A DNA stretch of 64,000 nucleotides from Elysia chlorotica (Eukaryota; Mollusca; Gastropoda; Plakobranchidae): positions 801,500-865,499 of the forward strand of contig RQTK01000049.1 of assembly GCA_003991915.1 (NCBI GenBank). The letters are read 5' to 3'. Below the pieces are notes generated by a model. It worked only from the letters and a program-made list of their open reading frames with translations. It ran no database searches and had not been told where the DNA came from. Positions 42,007 to 56,500 of the stretch are shown piece after piece (position 1 is the stretch's first letter; each line of letters starts with the position of its first letter). A program made the position numbers and the translations under genes.

Positions 42007-45000
42007 CTACAAAATGATCGTTTTCTCCGCAATGCTGATCTGTCCGTTGTGAGAGTCCACTGTGTAGCGTGCCAGGTCTTTTCGAGTTACCATGCCAACA
42101 ACTTGATTCTGGAAGTTGATAACAACCACATGACGTAGACCAAGCGAGCGAAACTTGCTGAAAATGCTTGAATAGGAGGCACTCTGGAGACAAAGCATTA
42201 CACAAAATTAAGTAAACACACAAATAGTTTCACTCAAGTAAACGGGTTGGGATCCTTGAAAAATCAACATTAAATGATTTGTCTTGACTAAAACAACGTA
42301 TGGGATAAAAGGTTGAAAAAAAGAGATGAGAAGAAAACACACACATAGTACAGGAGAACTCGATTACAATGAACTTGGATTCAAAGAACAGCCTACATTC
42401 AATGAAAATATAAAAATTCCCGATGTTCCTTCTCCTTTGTTTTCTGTAAACTGTCTTAGATGTGACAAACTAATCTCATACCCACCCTCGGATCCAACAA
42501 ACGAGACGTGCTGGAAAGCTTACAAAGCTGCTAACCAGACAATCAAATCTAGTTTAAAAGTAGACCAAAGATCTGCCAGGTCGTTGCTGAAAAATTAACA
42601 CGTCCCCTAAGCCAGGACTGACATCGTGTAGTGTAGTGTACAGTACAAGGGGTGGGTCACAACGAAAAATGATAAACAGGGGGGGAGGAGTTGCAGCTGA
42701 AGCAGGATCATCAAGCAAGATCGGAGATCAAAGAGTCTGAGCCACCAATTGAAAACTTGAGGTGTGTGTTTGCGTGTGTTTGGTTAAGAAAGCAGAGAGA
42801 AAAGGAAAGCTGTAGGTAGGTGGGGGTGTGATTGCTGCAACACTATCTAGTAACAAAAAAGTAAGCAAGTAGAGTTTAGACAGAAGTGAGCCACAGTTGG
42901 CTTCAACGAACCATGCATCCAACAAACTATTCAAAAATTAAGAGGTAGTTTGTTGAATTAGAGTTGTACTGTAAAATACAACATTTGGTCTCATTGGCCT
43001 CTGTTATAAAAAAAAAAACTTGGCCAAAAAATGAAAATGAGATTATAAATAGATGACTTCTGAATGCGATGAGGAAGAGAAAATTTCCCTTCGAGCAGTC
43101 CCCCTGAATGAAATCGCATGATGATAAAAATTATCATACACACACATGAGACAGAAGAACACCAAAAATAGGATATGCTGTCAGCAAACATGAAGACATG
43201 GATAAAAAGAGAGAGAGAATAGACTGAGAAAACCAGAGAGGTACTTACCTCCAGGACCACATGCTGAGATTGATTCATGAAAGGCTCCAGGTTTACCGTG
43301 TAGCTGGCTTCTTCAGGTGAGATGCTGACTCTCTAGAAGGAAGAAACCACAATTTTTAGTTTTACAGTTGGAACAGTGTCTTCAATGGAGCTGTCAAAGA
43401 TGATCATCATCACATCCCTCCCCTGCCCTTGGTATAAACTTAAGTATCCAATTCCGGCAGTACTTTCCTCTAAAACCCAGATATCGTGGTTGTGTATCAA
43501 ATATTGCAGTGTTGTCCATGAACTATGTAACCAGCTTCAACAGTTTTTTTTAGGGATTCAGGGATTCATTTTTTAAAAATATGATTGGCGAGATATAAAA
43601 TCTTCATATAAAGGAAATGTTGCTTGGGTTAAATTTTTGTTTTTAGTTAGTCAGTGTGAGTGTCTATTTAAATTGTGTGATTTACTTGTCTCTGGGCCTT
43701 CAAAGATTCTGACCAACCAGGGTAATAGGCTCTTGGCGCACTGTCTATTATAATATGAAAACTTTCTGATGAATCTCATTATTGTAAAACTATTATTGAT
43801 CATTTCATTAGATTAAATGTGTTTAGATTTCATAATGCTCTGAATCTGTCCATAACAGCTGGGGGGGTTGGTTTAACGTCCAACAGCAGCACTATATAGG
43901 CTATATTGTGGACAGGCCCCAAGACGGACATCTGACAATTGTATGTGCTGCCACACACAAGATAGGGCGGGGATACCATGACTCCTGTCTCAGTCTGGAA
44001 ATCAGTTTTCAAAAAAGATAACTATAATTATGTTTCCAACATTCTATTCGCTCCAATTCTATAATATGATTGAAAAAAAGTCCAGATATGGATGGTCCTA
44101 GAAACAAATCTTCTTTTACCTGGATAGGCAGGTAGCGCGGGTATAGGTCCATGAAGTTCTCCATCTTCAAGTCTTTGAGGATGTCATGAAGGTTTGGGTT
44201 CTCCACAAACAGCTGGGACATGGCGAATAAAATAGAAAAATCAATTATTTTTTGCTCAGGGAAAGTGAGGTTCTTTCCTAGTTCAATGACTCGGTTGGTT
44301 CGTTGGGTTAGTTTAACGTCCAACAGCAGCACTGCATAGGCTATATTGTGGACGGGCCCCAAGACGTACGTCTGACAATTTTATGTGCTGCCACACACGA
44401 GACAGGGCGGGGATACCATGACTGCTGTCTCAGCCGATCACATTATACTAGTTCAATGACTAATGACTCATACTTACATAGGATGAACCTATATTGTAGG
44501 ACACCAGAGAGAAATATCTTAGACTTGGTCAGTCCTATTGCACTGATACCCCCCTCCCCCCACCCAGACACATTTCAACAACATTCACACAACCCTACTC
44601 TTTCCAGTAACAAAACAAAAACAACAGAAAAATGTACAAAAACCTGATTTCACCTTTTTCTTAAGTATCATGATGAGCTGACTGCGCAGTATCAACCCTC
44701 TGAAGGTGCCAAATGTCTCCAGTTCGACATTTTCCTGGTGAGAACAGTCATATGATAAAAAAATATAAGTTATGACTGATAATCAAAGCAGGACTTTTAG
44801 CAATGCCAGTAAAAAAATTACTATAAAAATATCTTATAAAAACTATCATATGATTTTGTATGTAACTCAATCAATGATAGTATTTCAATTTTTGTTTAAT
44901 AACCTCCTAGGGAAAATATAAATCAAGTATCTGGGCTAATAAATAAACAACTTTAGGAAACTGCCCTGAGGCTGAGGGCTGTACCTGTGGTGCTGAGCTG

Positions 45001-47045
45001 TTTGGTTCATAGTCCGTGACCACAGGGAAACCATTGTGCTTCTCCTCCTTCAACACTCGGATTATGCGCTCTACTGTCTCCACCATGCGGAACACAGTCA
45101 CAGGGTGGCTCATCACGGCCCTTCAAAGAAGTGAATGGAAAAAAATTTAGTTAACTGTTCCATTGTAAAGCCACAGAGTCAGACTGACAGAGAGAAAGAA
45201 ATTAATATATAATGGGAAAGAGAGAGAAAAAGGCAGGGCAGGAAAGAGAGAGATAGAGCTAGAGAGAGCTAGAAAGAGAGAAAGAGAGAGATAGATAGAT
45301 AAAAGGAGAGAGATAGAACTAGGGAGAGCTAGAAAGAGAGAGATAGATAGATAAAAGGAGAGAGATAGAACTAGGGAGAGCTAGAAAGAGGGATATAACT
45401 TGGGATAGCTAGAAAGAGAGAAAGAGAGAGATAGAGCTATGGAGAGCTAGAAAGAGAGTAATAGATAAATAGAACTAGGGAGAGCTAGAGAGAGAAAGAG
45501 AAAAATTGATATTAATAGATAAAAAGAGAGAGATAGAGAGAAGATGAAAAAGAAGTATCCTTATGAAGCCATGGGTGCGAAAAGAAATGTGGGTGTAGCT
45601 AGTACTGTAGTAGCTTGTAACATGTATATTTCCATCAGGTACTCACTTGGCATTGAGGTTTGCTGTGAGGGGCAGAGGTTCCCAGCCAAGCATTGGCACA
45701 CCTTGCACGTGGATGTGAATATCATAGATTCCCTTGGAGAGAAAAGTGATGAACAGTTTTGAATATAGCAAAAGAATCACTGGTCAAATTGGAGCTAAAC
45801 TTAAAAAAAAAATGCTGATGATTCACTAGAAATGTAATTTTTTTTTAGATGAGATAAGTCATTGTTGTTCTAATGTTTTAAATATTTCAATTAGTTATTT
45901 ACTTAATGCATAACCTAGTTGATCATAAAAGGTGATCTCAGGGTTTTGTTTTTTTAAACATTTCACAGTGTACAATGTGCAAATCAATGAGAACTCTTTT
46001 TAATGTAACTTCCAAAAGATTGAACCTGGAAAAAAAATGTGCCAAATCTATGAGGGAATGGGGAGGGGGAAAGCAATTAGACAGGGGTGCAATGTTTTAC
46101 GTCCCTCCCTTGAACTTAACCAGCAATAAGGCACATTCATTTTCTTACTGTTGGCTACGGAGTCATAGGTTCTCAAAGAAGACTCTATGTGGCAATGGGT
46201 GGGATACCCCTAAAACACCCCAACTAGTAAGGGAAAAAAAGGACAACAGATGGCCAGAGCGGGGATTGAACCCACAACATTCCAATATGGAGCCACATGC
46301 TCTACCCTTGGATCAACTCATTTGTTTGGCTCTATTCCATCAATGTGTGTACAAAACCACCAGAAACCTCACGGACCTTCCAATGCATTACACTGTACTA
46401 ATTGACAGGGAATGTATCGCTAGCGGTACAAACCTCATTGAACTGATCCCCAACCCACTTGGCAACGATGAGAGAAATCATGACAGGAAGACCGAGGGGG
46501 ACATTGGCGGTGGCTTCCATGATGATGACAGTAAGGCTGATGGTCATGCGGACAATTCCTCCTGGGGGAAAAGACAGTCAAAAACACATTTCTTTAAAAC
46601 CCACCTTACCATTTTGAGAGTTCCAGTTTCAAACAAATTTGCGAGAAAATGAATTATGCTTTCTAACTTTTATCAATTACTTGATTTTTTGTATGGCATC
46701 AAAACTTCTTGTTTAATGACACTGGGATTTCATAATACAGTAATGAGTATAGAGTGATAAACCAGCTTCAAGATAAATAAGCAAGAAAAATCTATGGGGA
46801 GGTGCAAAAGTCTGATACAGTTTTTGTATCTGCATCATCTGGTTATTTGTTTTTTTCAGAAAATAGCTTATCGTACAGTAATAAAGGGATGATTGGAGCA
46901 CCTAAAACAATGATTGTGGTGGCAAATAATACTAATGATATATGAGGTATTAAGTTACACCCACATATTTAGAGAAAATAAATCATTAGCTTGAAATTGA
47001 AAGACGTGATGAGACAAGCAACTTCTTTTGTGCAGAGTAACAAGG

Positions 47046-47144
<99 letters not shown>

Positions 47145-47455
47145 NNNNNNNNNNNNNNNNNNNNNNNNNNNNNNNNNNNNNNNNNNNNNNNNNNNNNNNN
47201 NNNNNNNNNNNNNNNNNNNNNNNNNNNNNNNNNNNNNNNNNNNNACAAAACTATAGCAAAGATAGGATTGCAGTCTTACCCAGCATCGCTGAAGCTCCGA
47301 CTAGTGAGTAGAGAGACAAGTTGACCCAGCCCTGGCAAATAAAAATAATTAATTTTTCAATAATTTCAAACACTAGACCTACATCATATGAGACTTCTGG
47401 TTTGACTACGCTGGTGGCGAGTCATCTTCTGTCTCGAGGTCATTTCTTGGGTCTC

Positions 47456-47516
<61 letters not shown>

Positions 47517-50500
47517 CATTATTTTGTTGTTGTTGCTGTTATTGCCATTACTATTGTTATTATTATTCTTATCAATCCTTTTGATAGTAGTTGGTGTTTC
47601 TCCATGATATATATTTTCATGATTTTTGGAGAAAAAAAAGATAAATATAAAAAATTGAAATAAATAAAATGCTGAAAAAAAGGCTATGAGGCAATGGGAC
47701 AAAAACCGGAAATAGATTTCAAAGGCCATTAAACTACAGGATACAAAGATATAAGTGAAATAAACGAATTAATTCAAATTTTTCCTGAAATCATACATCC
47801 CAACAAAAAGCGGAATGGTTGAGGGCCATTCAGTGATAGTTCAAGGAATTCAATCTAAAAAGCAGTGGTGAATCAACGACCAATCCCAAGGTCCGAACAA
47901 CACTGTTAAAGAGAAATGTTGCCCAGACAACAGCCCCGAATGATGGTGTTTAAAGTAAAATTGTGGAGGAGAAAAAAGGGAAAATAGGATAGAAAAAACA
48001 ACATAAGTACCTTTTAATCCAGCTATTTACTTTTCTTTTAAATTAAATTAGTGACTTAATTAATAGTACTACGAGTCATGTGGTGTTTTCCATCTTAATC
48101 TAAAGAGAACAAAAAATGTAAATATATTTTCATATAACTATAAGCATGTCGCATCTCATATTAACTCCTGATCCGTGTGTCACACTGCCTAGTTATCAAA
48201 TAACATTAAAAAACAAATTGCTTGATTATTATATTCATGAAGAAGAGAACCAATACATCTAGATCATAAAATAGGGAACCATCTCAAATTAGAAAAACGT
48301 AATAATACTAGTATGTGCAAAAAAGAATGTTACGTGGCCAATTAATGCAAACATCCATACCTGGCCAGAAATCTGAGCCGCGAAAAAAAGAAAAAAAGAC
48401 CTACATCATATATTCAAATTTCCGTGATAACAACTATTACCATAATATCAGAACAAATAATACTGCAGAAACAATTAAATAATACAACTCAACTTAAGTG
48501 AGCATGTTTAATTTATAGTCTTTCTTCCTTCAAATCTTAAGATATCAGTGGACAACATGCACATGTGCATTTCTTAAATACAAAAATTATCTGTTTTCAT
48601 GATGTTGCTTTTTGTAAGATGGTTCAGTTGGTAGAACGTGCAACTTCTAATCAAGGGTTCCATGGCTTGAATTCAAACGAAGCCTTATTGGTTTGCTCTG
48701 TATCAGTATATACGAGTATAAAGAGATCAGCTGAGACAAAAGCCCAGGGTGGGTTCTGGCATACCTACCCTGTCTCTGTGTGGCAGCACATAAAATTGCC
48801 ACACCTCCATGAAATAGCCTAGCTGTTCAAGATGGACATTAACCCCTTCATGACATATAATGTACCACGTATGTCCCAATTTTTCGTGACAAAATGCCTA
48901 GCCCACGTACATTGTACGCCCTCAAATCTCCCTATTTCGCCATTCCCCATGACGCTTCAGAGAACGTGCAACAAATAGTACGTCATGTTTTTGACTGCGC
49001 GAAAGAGGCACTGAATGCAAAGCAATTTTTCCTATCTTTCCTTTTTTTCAATCCTCTTGAATTATATACAATTGGCAAGGAAATTTTATTAGCTTACCAT
49101 CGGTGTATCATACAGGTGTATATGGCGATTTTCAAGAAAGTTACAAGCGTTTAACTAGCACCGCCTATAATTTTACTAAAATGCCTCTGTCATGGGTAAC
49201 CAGAATAAGGCCCGTAATGGCAATTGAAAATACCTTTGTCACAAAGAGGTTAAAAGACCAACAAACCAAAGCAAAATCAATTCACGTTATCAAATCTTAT
49301 TTATAGTCTCACAAGTTTGTCAACAACACCAAACCAGTTCTTGTGCGCAAACAAATGTCCGGCATATTTAACTAACAGTCTCACAAGTTTGTCAACAACA
49401 CCAAACAAATGTCCGGCATATCTAACTTACAGTCTCACAAGTTTGTCCACCAAACCAGGTCTTGTGAGCAAACAAATGTCCGACATATCTAACTTACAGT
49501 CTCACAAGTTTGTCAACAACACCAAACCAATGTCCGGCATATCTAACTTATAGTCTCACAAGTTTGTCAACACCACCAAACCAGGTCTCGTGAGCAAACA
49601 AATGTCTGACATATCTAACTTATAGTCTCACAAGTTTGTCAACAACACCAAACCAGGTCTTGTGAGCAAACAAATGTCTGACATATCTAACTTACAGTCT
49701 CACAAGATCTAACTTATAGTCTCACAAGTTTGTCAACATCAAACCAGGTCTTATGATAAACAAATGTCCGGCATATCACTCCAAACACACCCTCTAGAGC
49801 ACTAAGCTCAAGCAGCTCTAATTTATTAAGCACATCGAGAGTGAAGCTTAAATCTTATGTGAGAGAGCATTTTCCTTTATTGGCCCAAAAGTTTGGAATT
49901 CCCTTCCTAGTGACATCAGGGAAATAACAAAATTAGACCAGTTTAAAAGTAAACTTAAGACATATCTTTTTACAAAACATTTTCAATCCTAGTCACCAGT
50001 GTAGATGTGGTTAGGTTCTGTTTTTATTGTGTATTTTGCTTATGTTGTATTAGTTGTATGTAAGTGGATGAATGGATTAACATTGTAAGGCGCCTAGGGC
50101 CCACATTGTGGGGAGTGGGCGCCCTATAAATGCCATTATTATTATTATTATTATATCTAACTTACAGTCTCACAAGTTTGTCAACAACACCAAACAGTTC
50201 TTGTGACAAACAAATGTCTGACATATCTAACTTACAGCCTCACAAGCTTGTCTAGTTTCAGCACTTACGCTATTCTTGGAGGCCATGGAAAGCAGGCAAA
50301 TGTCTGACATATCTAACTTACAGTCTCACAAGCTTGTCTAGTTTCAGCACTTACGCTATTCTTGGAGGCCATGGAAAGCAGGCAAATGTCTGACATATCT
50401 AACTTACAGTCTCACAAGCTTGTCTAGTTTCAGCACTTACGCTATTCTTGGAGGCCATGGAAAGCAGGCAAATGTCTGACATATCTAACTTACAGTCTCA

Positions 50501-53500
50501 CAAGCTTGTCTAGTTTCAGCACTTACGCTATTCTTGGAGGCCATGGAAAGCAGGCAAATGTCTGACATATCTAACTTACAGTCTCACAAGTTTGTCTAGT
50601 TTCAGCACTTACACTATTCTTGGAGGCCATGGAAAGCAGGCAAATGTCTGACATATCTAACTTACAGTCTCACAAGCTTGTCTAGTTTCAGCACTTACAC
50701 TATTCTTGGAGGCCATGGAAAGCAGGCAAATGTCTGACATATCTAACTTACAGTCTCACAAGCTTGTCTAGTTTCAGCACTTACACTATTCTTGGAGGCC
50801 ATGGAAAGCAGGATGCCCACGATGCGCCCCCACGCCGCCCCGACGAGCAGACTCGGGATGAACAGACCACTCGGCACGGTCAGTCCGTACGTCCAGCAGG
50901 CCAGGAAGAAGTATCCCGCAGCGAATATAAACAAGGTCAATGGTTGGTAAGTACCTATTGAGAGTGGATGAACAGGTCACATGATTTAATGTTCCATTGG
51001 ACAAAAATGTAAATCTCCATCGGCTGTTTCACTGCAAAAAATGTTTCAAACATCTTCACTGACAGAAACTTAGAAATCAAGTCAACATAATTTGTAACCA
51101 TTGAGAGTGGATAAAACAGATCACATGCTTTCAGCTTCAAGCCAACTGGGAGTTCGAATGGACAAAAATGCCAATCTCTAAAGCTATGTGTTATTTATGT
51201 TATTTTGCAGCAAGATTTGAGGGGATTCATACTAAGTTTGACGACATTAACATGGAAGACAAGTCAACAAAAAAAAGAGCCTATTATAAGAGCGGAGAAA
51301 CAGGTCACAAATGTCAAGGCTTCAGGTCTGCTTGAAGCTTCAATGGACATCTTTAAAGTCTGTGTCGCTGTGAAATTTAAGGGGTTCCACCCCAACTTCA
51401 ATGACAATAGGTTGGAAGCCAAGTCTTCACTACAAGTAATTTTTCAGAATGGATAAATAGGTTATATGTTTAAGAACTACACACAAACTGGTATTTTCAA
51501 TAGACAAAAAATATTGATCTCTGTGAACTTTCTCGCCCTCAAAATTTGAGGGGATTTCATCCTAACTTCTATGATATCAACTGGAAGTCAAGTCAATATA
51601 TTTAGTACCTATTGAGAGTAGATAAACAGGCCAAATGTTTTAGTGCTTTAGGCAGACCAAGAGTTTCAATGGTTAAAAAAGTTCATGTCTGTGGGCTACA
51701 ACATTGGCGACTTTGGAGGAGTTTCATCTCAGCAGTGACATTAGCTTGAAAATTAATTCATCATTATAGAGTATTATTAACACATTCAGTTTGGACCATT
51801 CCATGGGGAAAAATTGAAACAAGACAATGTGTATTTTGACAGGTTATTATTTTGTCTGATTAAATAAATGGTTTTAATTTTTAAAAATGTATTAAACCAA
51901 AAACTTCATATCTAGTTTTCATTTAATTTCTTTTCTACCCGATAACACAAGAGTTCATCTTTCGCACTATTGTCATTTATTTAAATTCATCAGTATATGA
52001 TACATTTTCTTAAAATCCATCAGTGGGTGAGTTTGTTACCAGGGTTACTGTGAAACAAGTTCTTGACTGTTGCCTCAGGTGTGTCGAAGAACAGTCTGGC
52101 AGAGGAACTGAACTCTCCATCTTTACAATAATACTGAAACAGTGGAAAGGAATAAAGATTCCATTTAGAGGGTTAGGATTTTTTTAAAAACTTTTAGTGC
52201 TTTCTGTGTTTTGTTCCTTTTCTTTTTTAACCCATTAATTATTTCAAACAATGTAGGATTTCACTTGTACAGTAGCATAAATGAAATGTTATGATTCTGT
52301 GTTTGTAAAATGCAAGAGTGTAAAAATGGAACATGGTGATTTAAAGGTATAAAAACTATTTAAAAAAAACAACCAAGTCGACCAGTAATAAGAAAAAGGA
52401 GAAAAGTCACTGAGATAAAATGCATGTAATACAAAAGATAAGGAAGATGAGATCAAGAAAGCAAGAGTAATGAATGAGAAGGAAGAAAAAAATGTTGTGA
52501 TGAAATAATGAAAAAAAAAGAGATACTGGACAAAAGAAGAGCAAAAAAGTGGAAAAGCGAAATGGACAATATGAGGGGCATAGCGACAGACAGACGCAAA
52601 GATATATAAATTAAGATGAAAACATCTCAAATAAATAAAACATCAAAATCAAAAGATCAAATTACCTGCATTAACATAGGCTCTCTGTTTTCCACCAGCG
52701 GCATGCAATCTTGGCTGAAGTAGATGAGGATGTAGGCAAAGGCTGCTGTGTACGCTGCCACTATCATCACCTCTATCACCCTCTGCCAGCGACGCTGGAC
52801 AAATCTGGCAACAGAAAATTGAAAGAAATGTTATTAACCAAAACCTGAGAGGTAAACTTACCTAAAAAGAAAAACTGTCAGCCTGTCAGCAGTGCTCAAC
52901 AAAGGTCTAGCACTGATATAATAAAGCCGATTCAACTAAACCCAGATGTATTACAGAAAAAGCACATGACAGAAATGGAGAGAGCTCACATCAAAGATTG
53001 AGAAGGCTGCCAAAGTGTCACAGACAAAGAACTGAGACGTGCTATGGCTATAAGTAAGCAATTTACCCACACCAGAAACTATGAGTCCTGATCTGATTAG
53101 TTTTACATTCTCCTCAGAAAGTCAAATATGGGGATACAACATAGGATTGCCTTCTCAAAGGCCATTCCTCATAACGCCTGAGCTATCCAGCACCGACCTT
53201 CATTGGAAAACATTCTCTGTTCTTTTAAACAACGCCTGAATCAAGTTTATGTGAAAATATGAGCGTCTTTATACTACCTGTATATTAAGTTAAGATAAAA
53301 TCAAATCATTCAACTTTTACTTTCTAAGAGGGTGTTTTCAGTCTCTTTCCTTTCCATGCTTATTAATATATTACTTTTCATTTCGTCTCTTTCACCCTCT
53401 CTCCTCTACATATGAAGTAAAACCTTCTAGGCTGTGTTCTTAACTGATATTAAAAAAACAAAAACAATTGACACCTTAAGCCAATTCGTAATCCTTAAAA

Positions 53501-56500
53501 CTTGAAACAAATAAAATTATCGATTACAATCACAAATGGTAAAGGTTTCTCTGCCTCAACAGCTCTAAATTCACCTGTTTGAAAACTAAAATCATTCAAG
53601 AAAGGAACAAATTCCATGAGCATAACAGCCAAGCAAGAAACACTCCCAACAATCACAGAAGTTTACCAATTAGTGGCTTTTACAATAAAGGTCTACAGAC
53701 ATATAAGGTTTGGTGACCCAACTGGTTCTACTCCTTTATCTACTCCCATTTATTTCCCTTTTGTTAGCTTTTTAAGTAAGCTATAGATTGATAAATGTAG
53801 CCCTGCAGTTGTCTTTTGTTTTGTTTTGTGTTATTTTTTTTTTAAGGGTGGTGTGAATGTGTGTGTGTGGGGGGGGGGGTAACTCTTAACAAGGCACTTA
53901 CCTCATCCTGAATATGGTAAGTTTGTAGTTGATGTGGTTGAACAGAGCCCCAAGAAGGCCACCTGGGGTGATAAAGATTAAAAAAAAATTTAAAAAAAAC
54001 ATGTAAAAAAGTGCTTTCCAAATTACTATGTGTCGATAGGAGGAGGAGGGGGAGGAGGAGGAGAGAGTTATTTTATTTGTAAGAAGCCTAGGATTCAACC
54101 ATAACAAGAAACTCTAGGTAATGTAGAGAGGGCAAAACAATGCTACAATCAGAGATACATGTGAACAGCGGAGAACCGAGGTAGCCGACTCGGCCACGCA
54201 AAGCACCCGATGATGATGACAGCTTATATGTGTATCATCATTGTAGACAAACTATTCTTTCACAAAATGGTTTCATTTAAAAAAATTGGCCCTCAAAATG
54301 TTGTAAGCATTAAACAGTCTGATATTAATTTTTGCACTCATAGAATGCAAGTCACATCTCATGATCATATCTGACAAATGAGGTAATTTTTAAAAAGTAA
54401 GAAAACAACCTACCAATAGCACCCATTACAACCACAATGAAAAGCTCCACAAACTGATAGTTGACATTCTGGAGTGAAAAGAAAAAAATGACAGAGAGAT
54501 TGACGAAGCTGCACTAGATTTATGAGATCATCTAAGGTTTTGAGTTAGGCGCATCCCCAAGTATTATTTTATTGTTCTAAAGAATATTAAATATGTAATA
54601 CATTTTCAGACATGATATTACCATATACATAATGAATAAAACCAAATAATTATGTTTAAATGATATGTCCATGCATTTTATTTTACTTTTCATTTGCCTG
54701 ATAATATACATGTACATCTGCAGTTGTTCATTGTCACTAGGCATAACATACCCACTTACTTATTCAACATTACAAAGAATTATGCTGGTTATTGTTAAAA
54801 ACAACTATCTTGCCATTATCTAATCCAGCTGACATTTTAAAAGATAAAATGTAGACTTTTTGGACATCTATTAACCCATGCAGCGCTTTAAAGACCGCCC
54901 TACAACCAGATAACCAATCTGGATCTGGCATGAGTAACTGGGTGTGAAAAAAATGGAGTGTGGCAGTACTGTTCACCTGGTTAACTAATGCTCTTAGGGT
55001 TGCCCTGTTATTGCCGATATTTTTTTCATTCTTACTAGTTATAAGTTCATGAAACTATATATTCCTATTGCACTGAGAAGTTAGTTGATTTCACTATCTT
55101 TTTCGTTTCCGCATTTTAATAATCGTTTATTACTCATCGTGTGGGGGGAATAAAGGAGAAGCCAGTTATTACTTTATTTAATTTTAAATAACTGTGTGTA
55201 TGGTATGTTTCAGTTTGAATCCTTAATTACATGGAACAACATTCCTCCTGTGTGTCTGTTGACGGAAAGGGTTTTTAAATGCATTTACAGCCCTTGTAGC
55301 CCCAATCAAAGTTCTACAAAACAGAAATGGAAGTATTAGCTAAGGATCGAACCATTGACCTCCATCTCATAAATCCAGAGCACTAATTCTAGAGATATCT
55401 GGCGTTTAAAATGCAGTCTTCAAATTACTGTTTTCCCGTAAGTTTCCTACAGAGATGGGCGGAAAAAGGGGGTGGGTGGAAAAACAGCGGCAACACCAAA
55501 TATTTGAACCTTGGACTTCCAGCTCCTCAGTCCCGAGCCCTGGAGACTGAGCAATCTTTACGCCCCTACTAAGCCTACGCTAATAATATTTAGAAAGCCA
55601 TACATCCCACGAATTTCAAGAAAAATACCAGACCAGATTTGCGAACGCAGGCCACTACAGACGGAGCTATTGTAAGGCAGTAATGATCAAAGATTATCAA
55701 GCAAAGCACCGGCAGTTACAGTATGTGTAGACCTACTATCCAAATAAACTCAGTTAAGCGTAACAGTGAGCCAACTGCAGTTACAAGCCCCACCGTCACG
55801 TGAACAGGACAGAGTGCATAGCTGCCAACTTTTGAGAAAGCAAATACAGACGTTTTGCGAGATTAGTCACTGCAAATCTATTTAATGGCCACGCTATCAA
55901 TATTGACCAAAACACAAGCTTAACCATAACTTTAAAAACTGCACCAAGGAATAGTGTTATTTAAAAAATGCGTTTGTTGTTTGTTTGGAAGTCTATGGCA
56001 AAGTCTAGCCTTACTTGATATAACTTGTGGGAAATCAAATACAATGGAATCAGAAGCATCACTTACCCCGAAGGTGCCAAAATTGATGAGACCAGCGTAT
56101 GACAGCTCCCATGGATGATCTTTTATATAACTCTGTACAATGTTCAACGTCATAGTTGATGTCATAGATGAGAAAAACTGTTGAAAACAAAAGTAAAAGT
56201 AGAAGTATGGCTTAGTCAGTCCAAAAAGTCTCGAAATTTTCTGTGCAAGGATTGTTAAGCAGAGCAGAGCTTTTCCTTTATATCTAAGATGAGGAGTTTT
56301 TCATTAAGTAATAAACCCTTCACAGATCTTTACTGAAATCTGACCAGCCAAATTAAAAAAAAAACTGAGCCTCTCTAAATTTAAAGAAAATTGACACCAT
56401 TGTTTAATTCCGAAGGACATAACTCACAATCCTCCACACTAAAGCCTGGTTCCAAAACGAGGCTCCCTCCTCCAGACTGAAGAGGACGCCCCCTACAGGC

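Noticed and set aside
42326-42598. A separate gene inside CLC-7 intron 20
   Set aside because: Single 90-codon frame, no domain, no promoter or splice evidence; kept only as a low-confidence note.
45975-46652. Longest open frame in the window (225 codons, plus strand)
   Set aside because: Its right part is the antisense of CLC-7 exon 15 and its middle is a complemented SINE head. The opposite strand reads as a CLC transporter with proper splice sites.
49308-50784. CRISPR array
   Set aside because: Repeats are directly adjacent, of variable length, without unique spacers, and lie in a eukaryotic intron.
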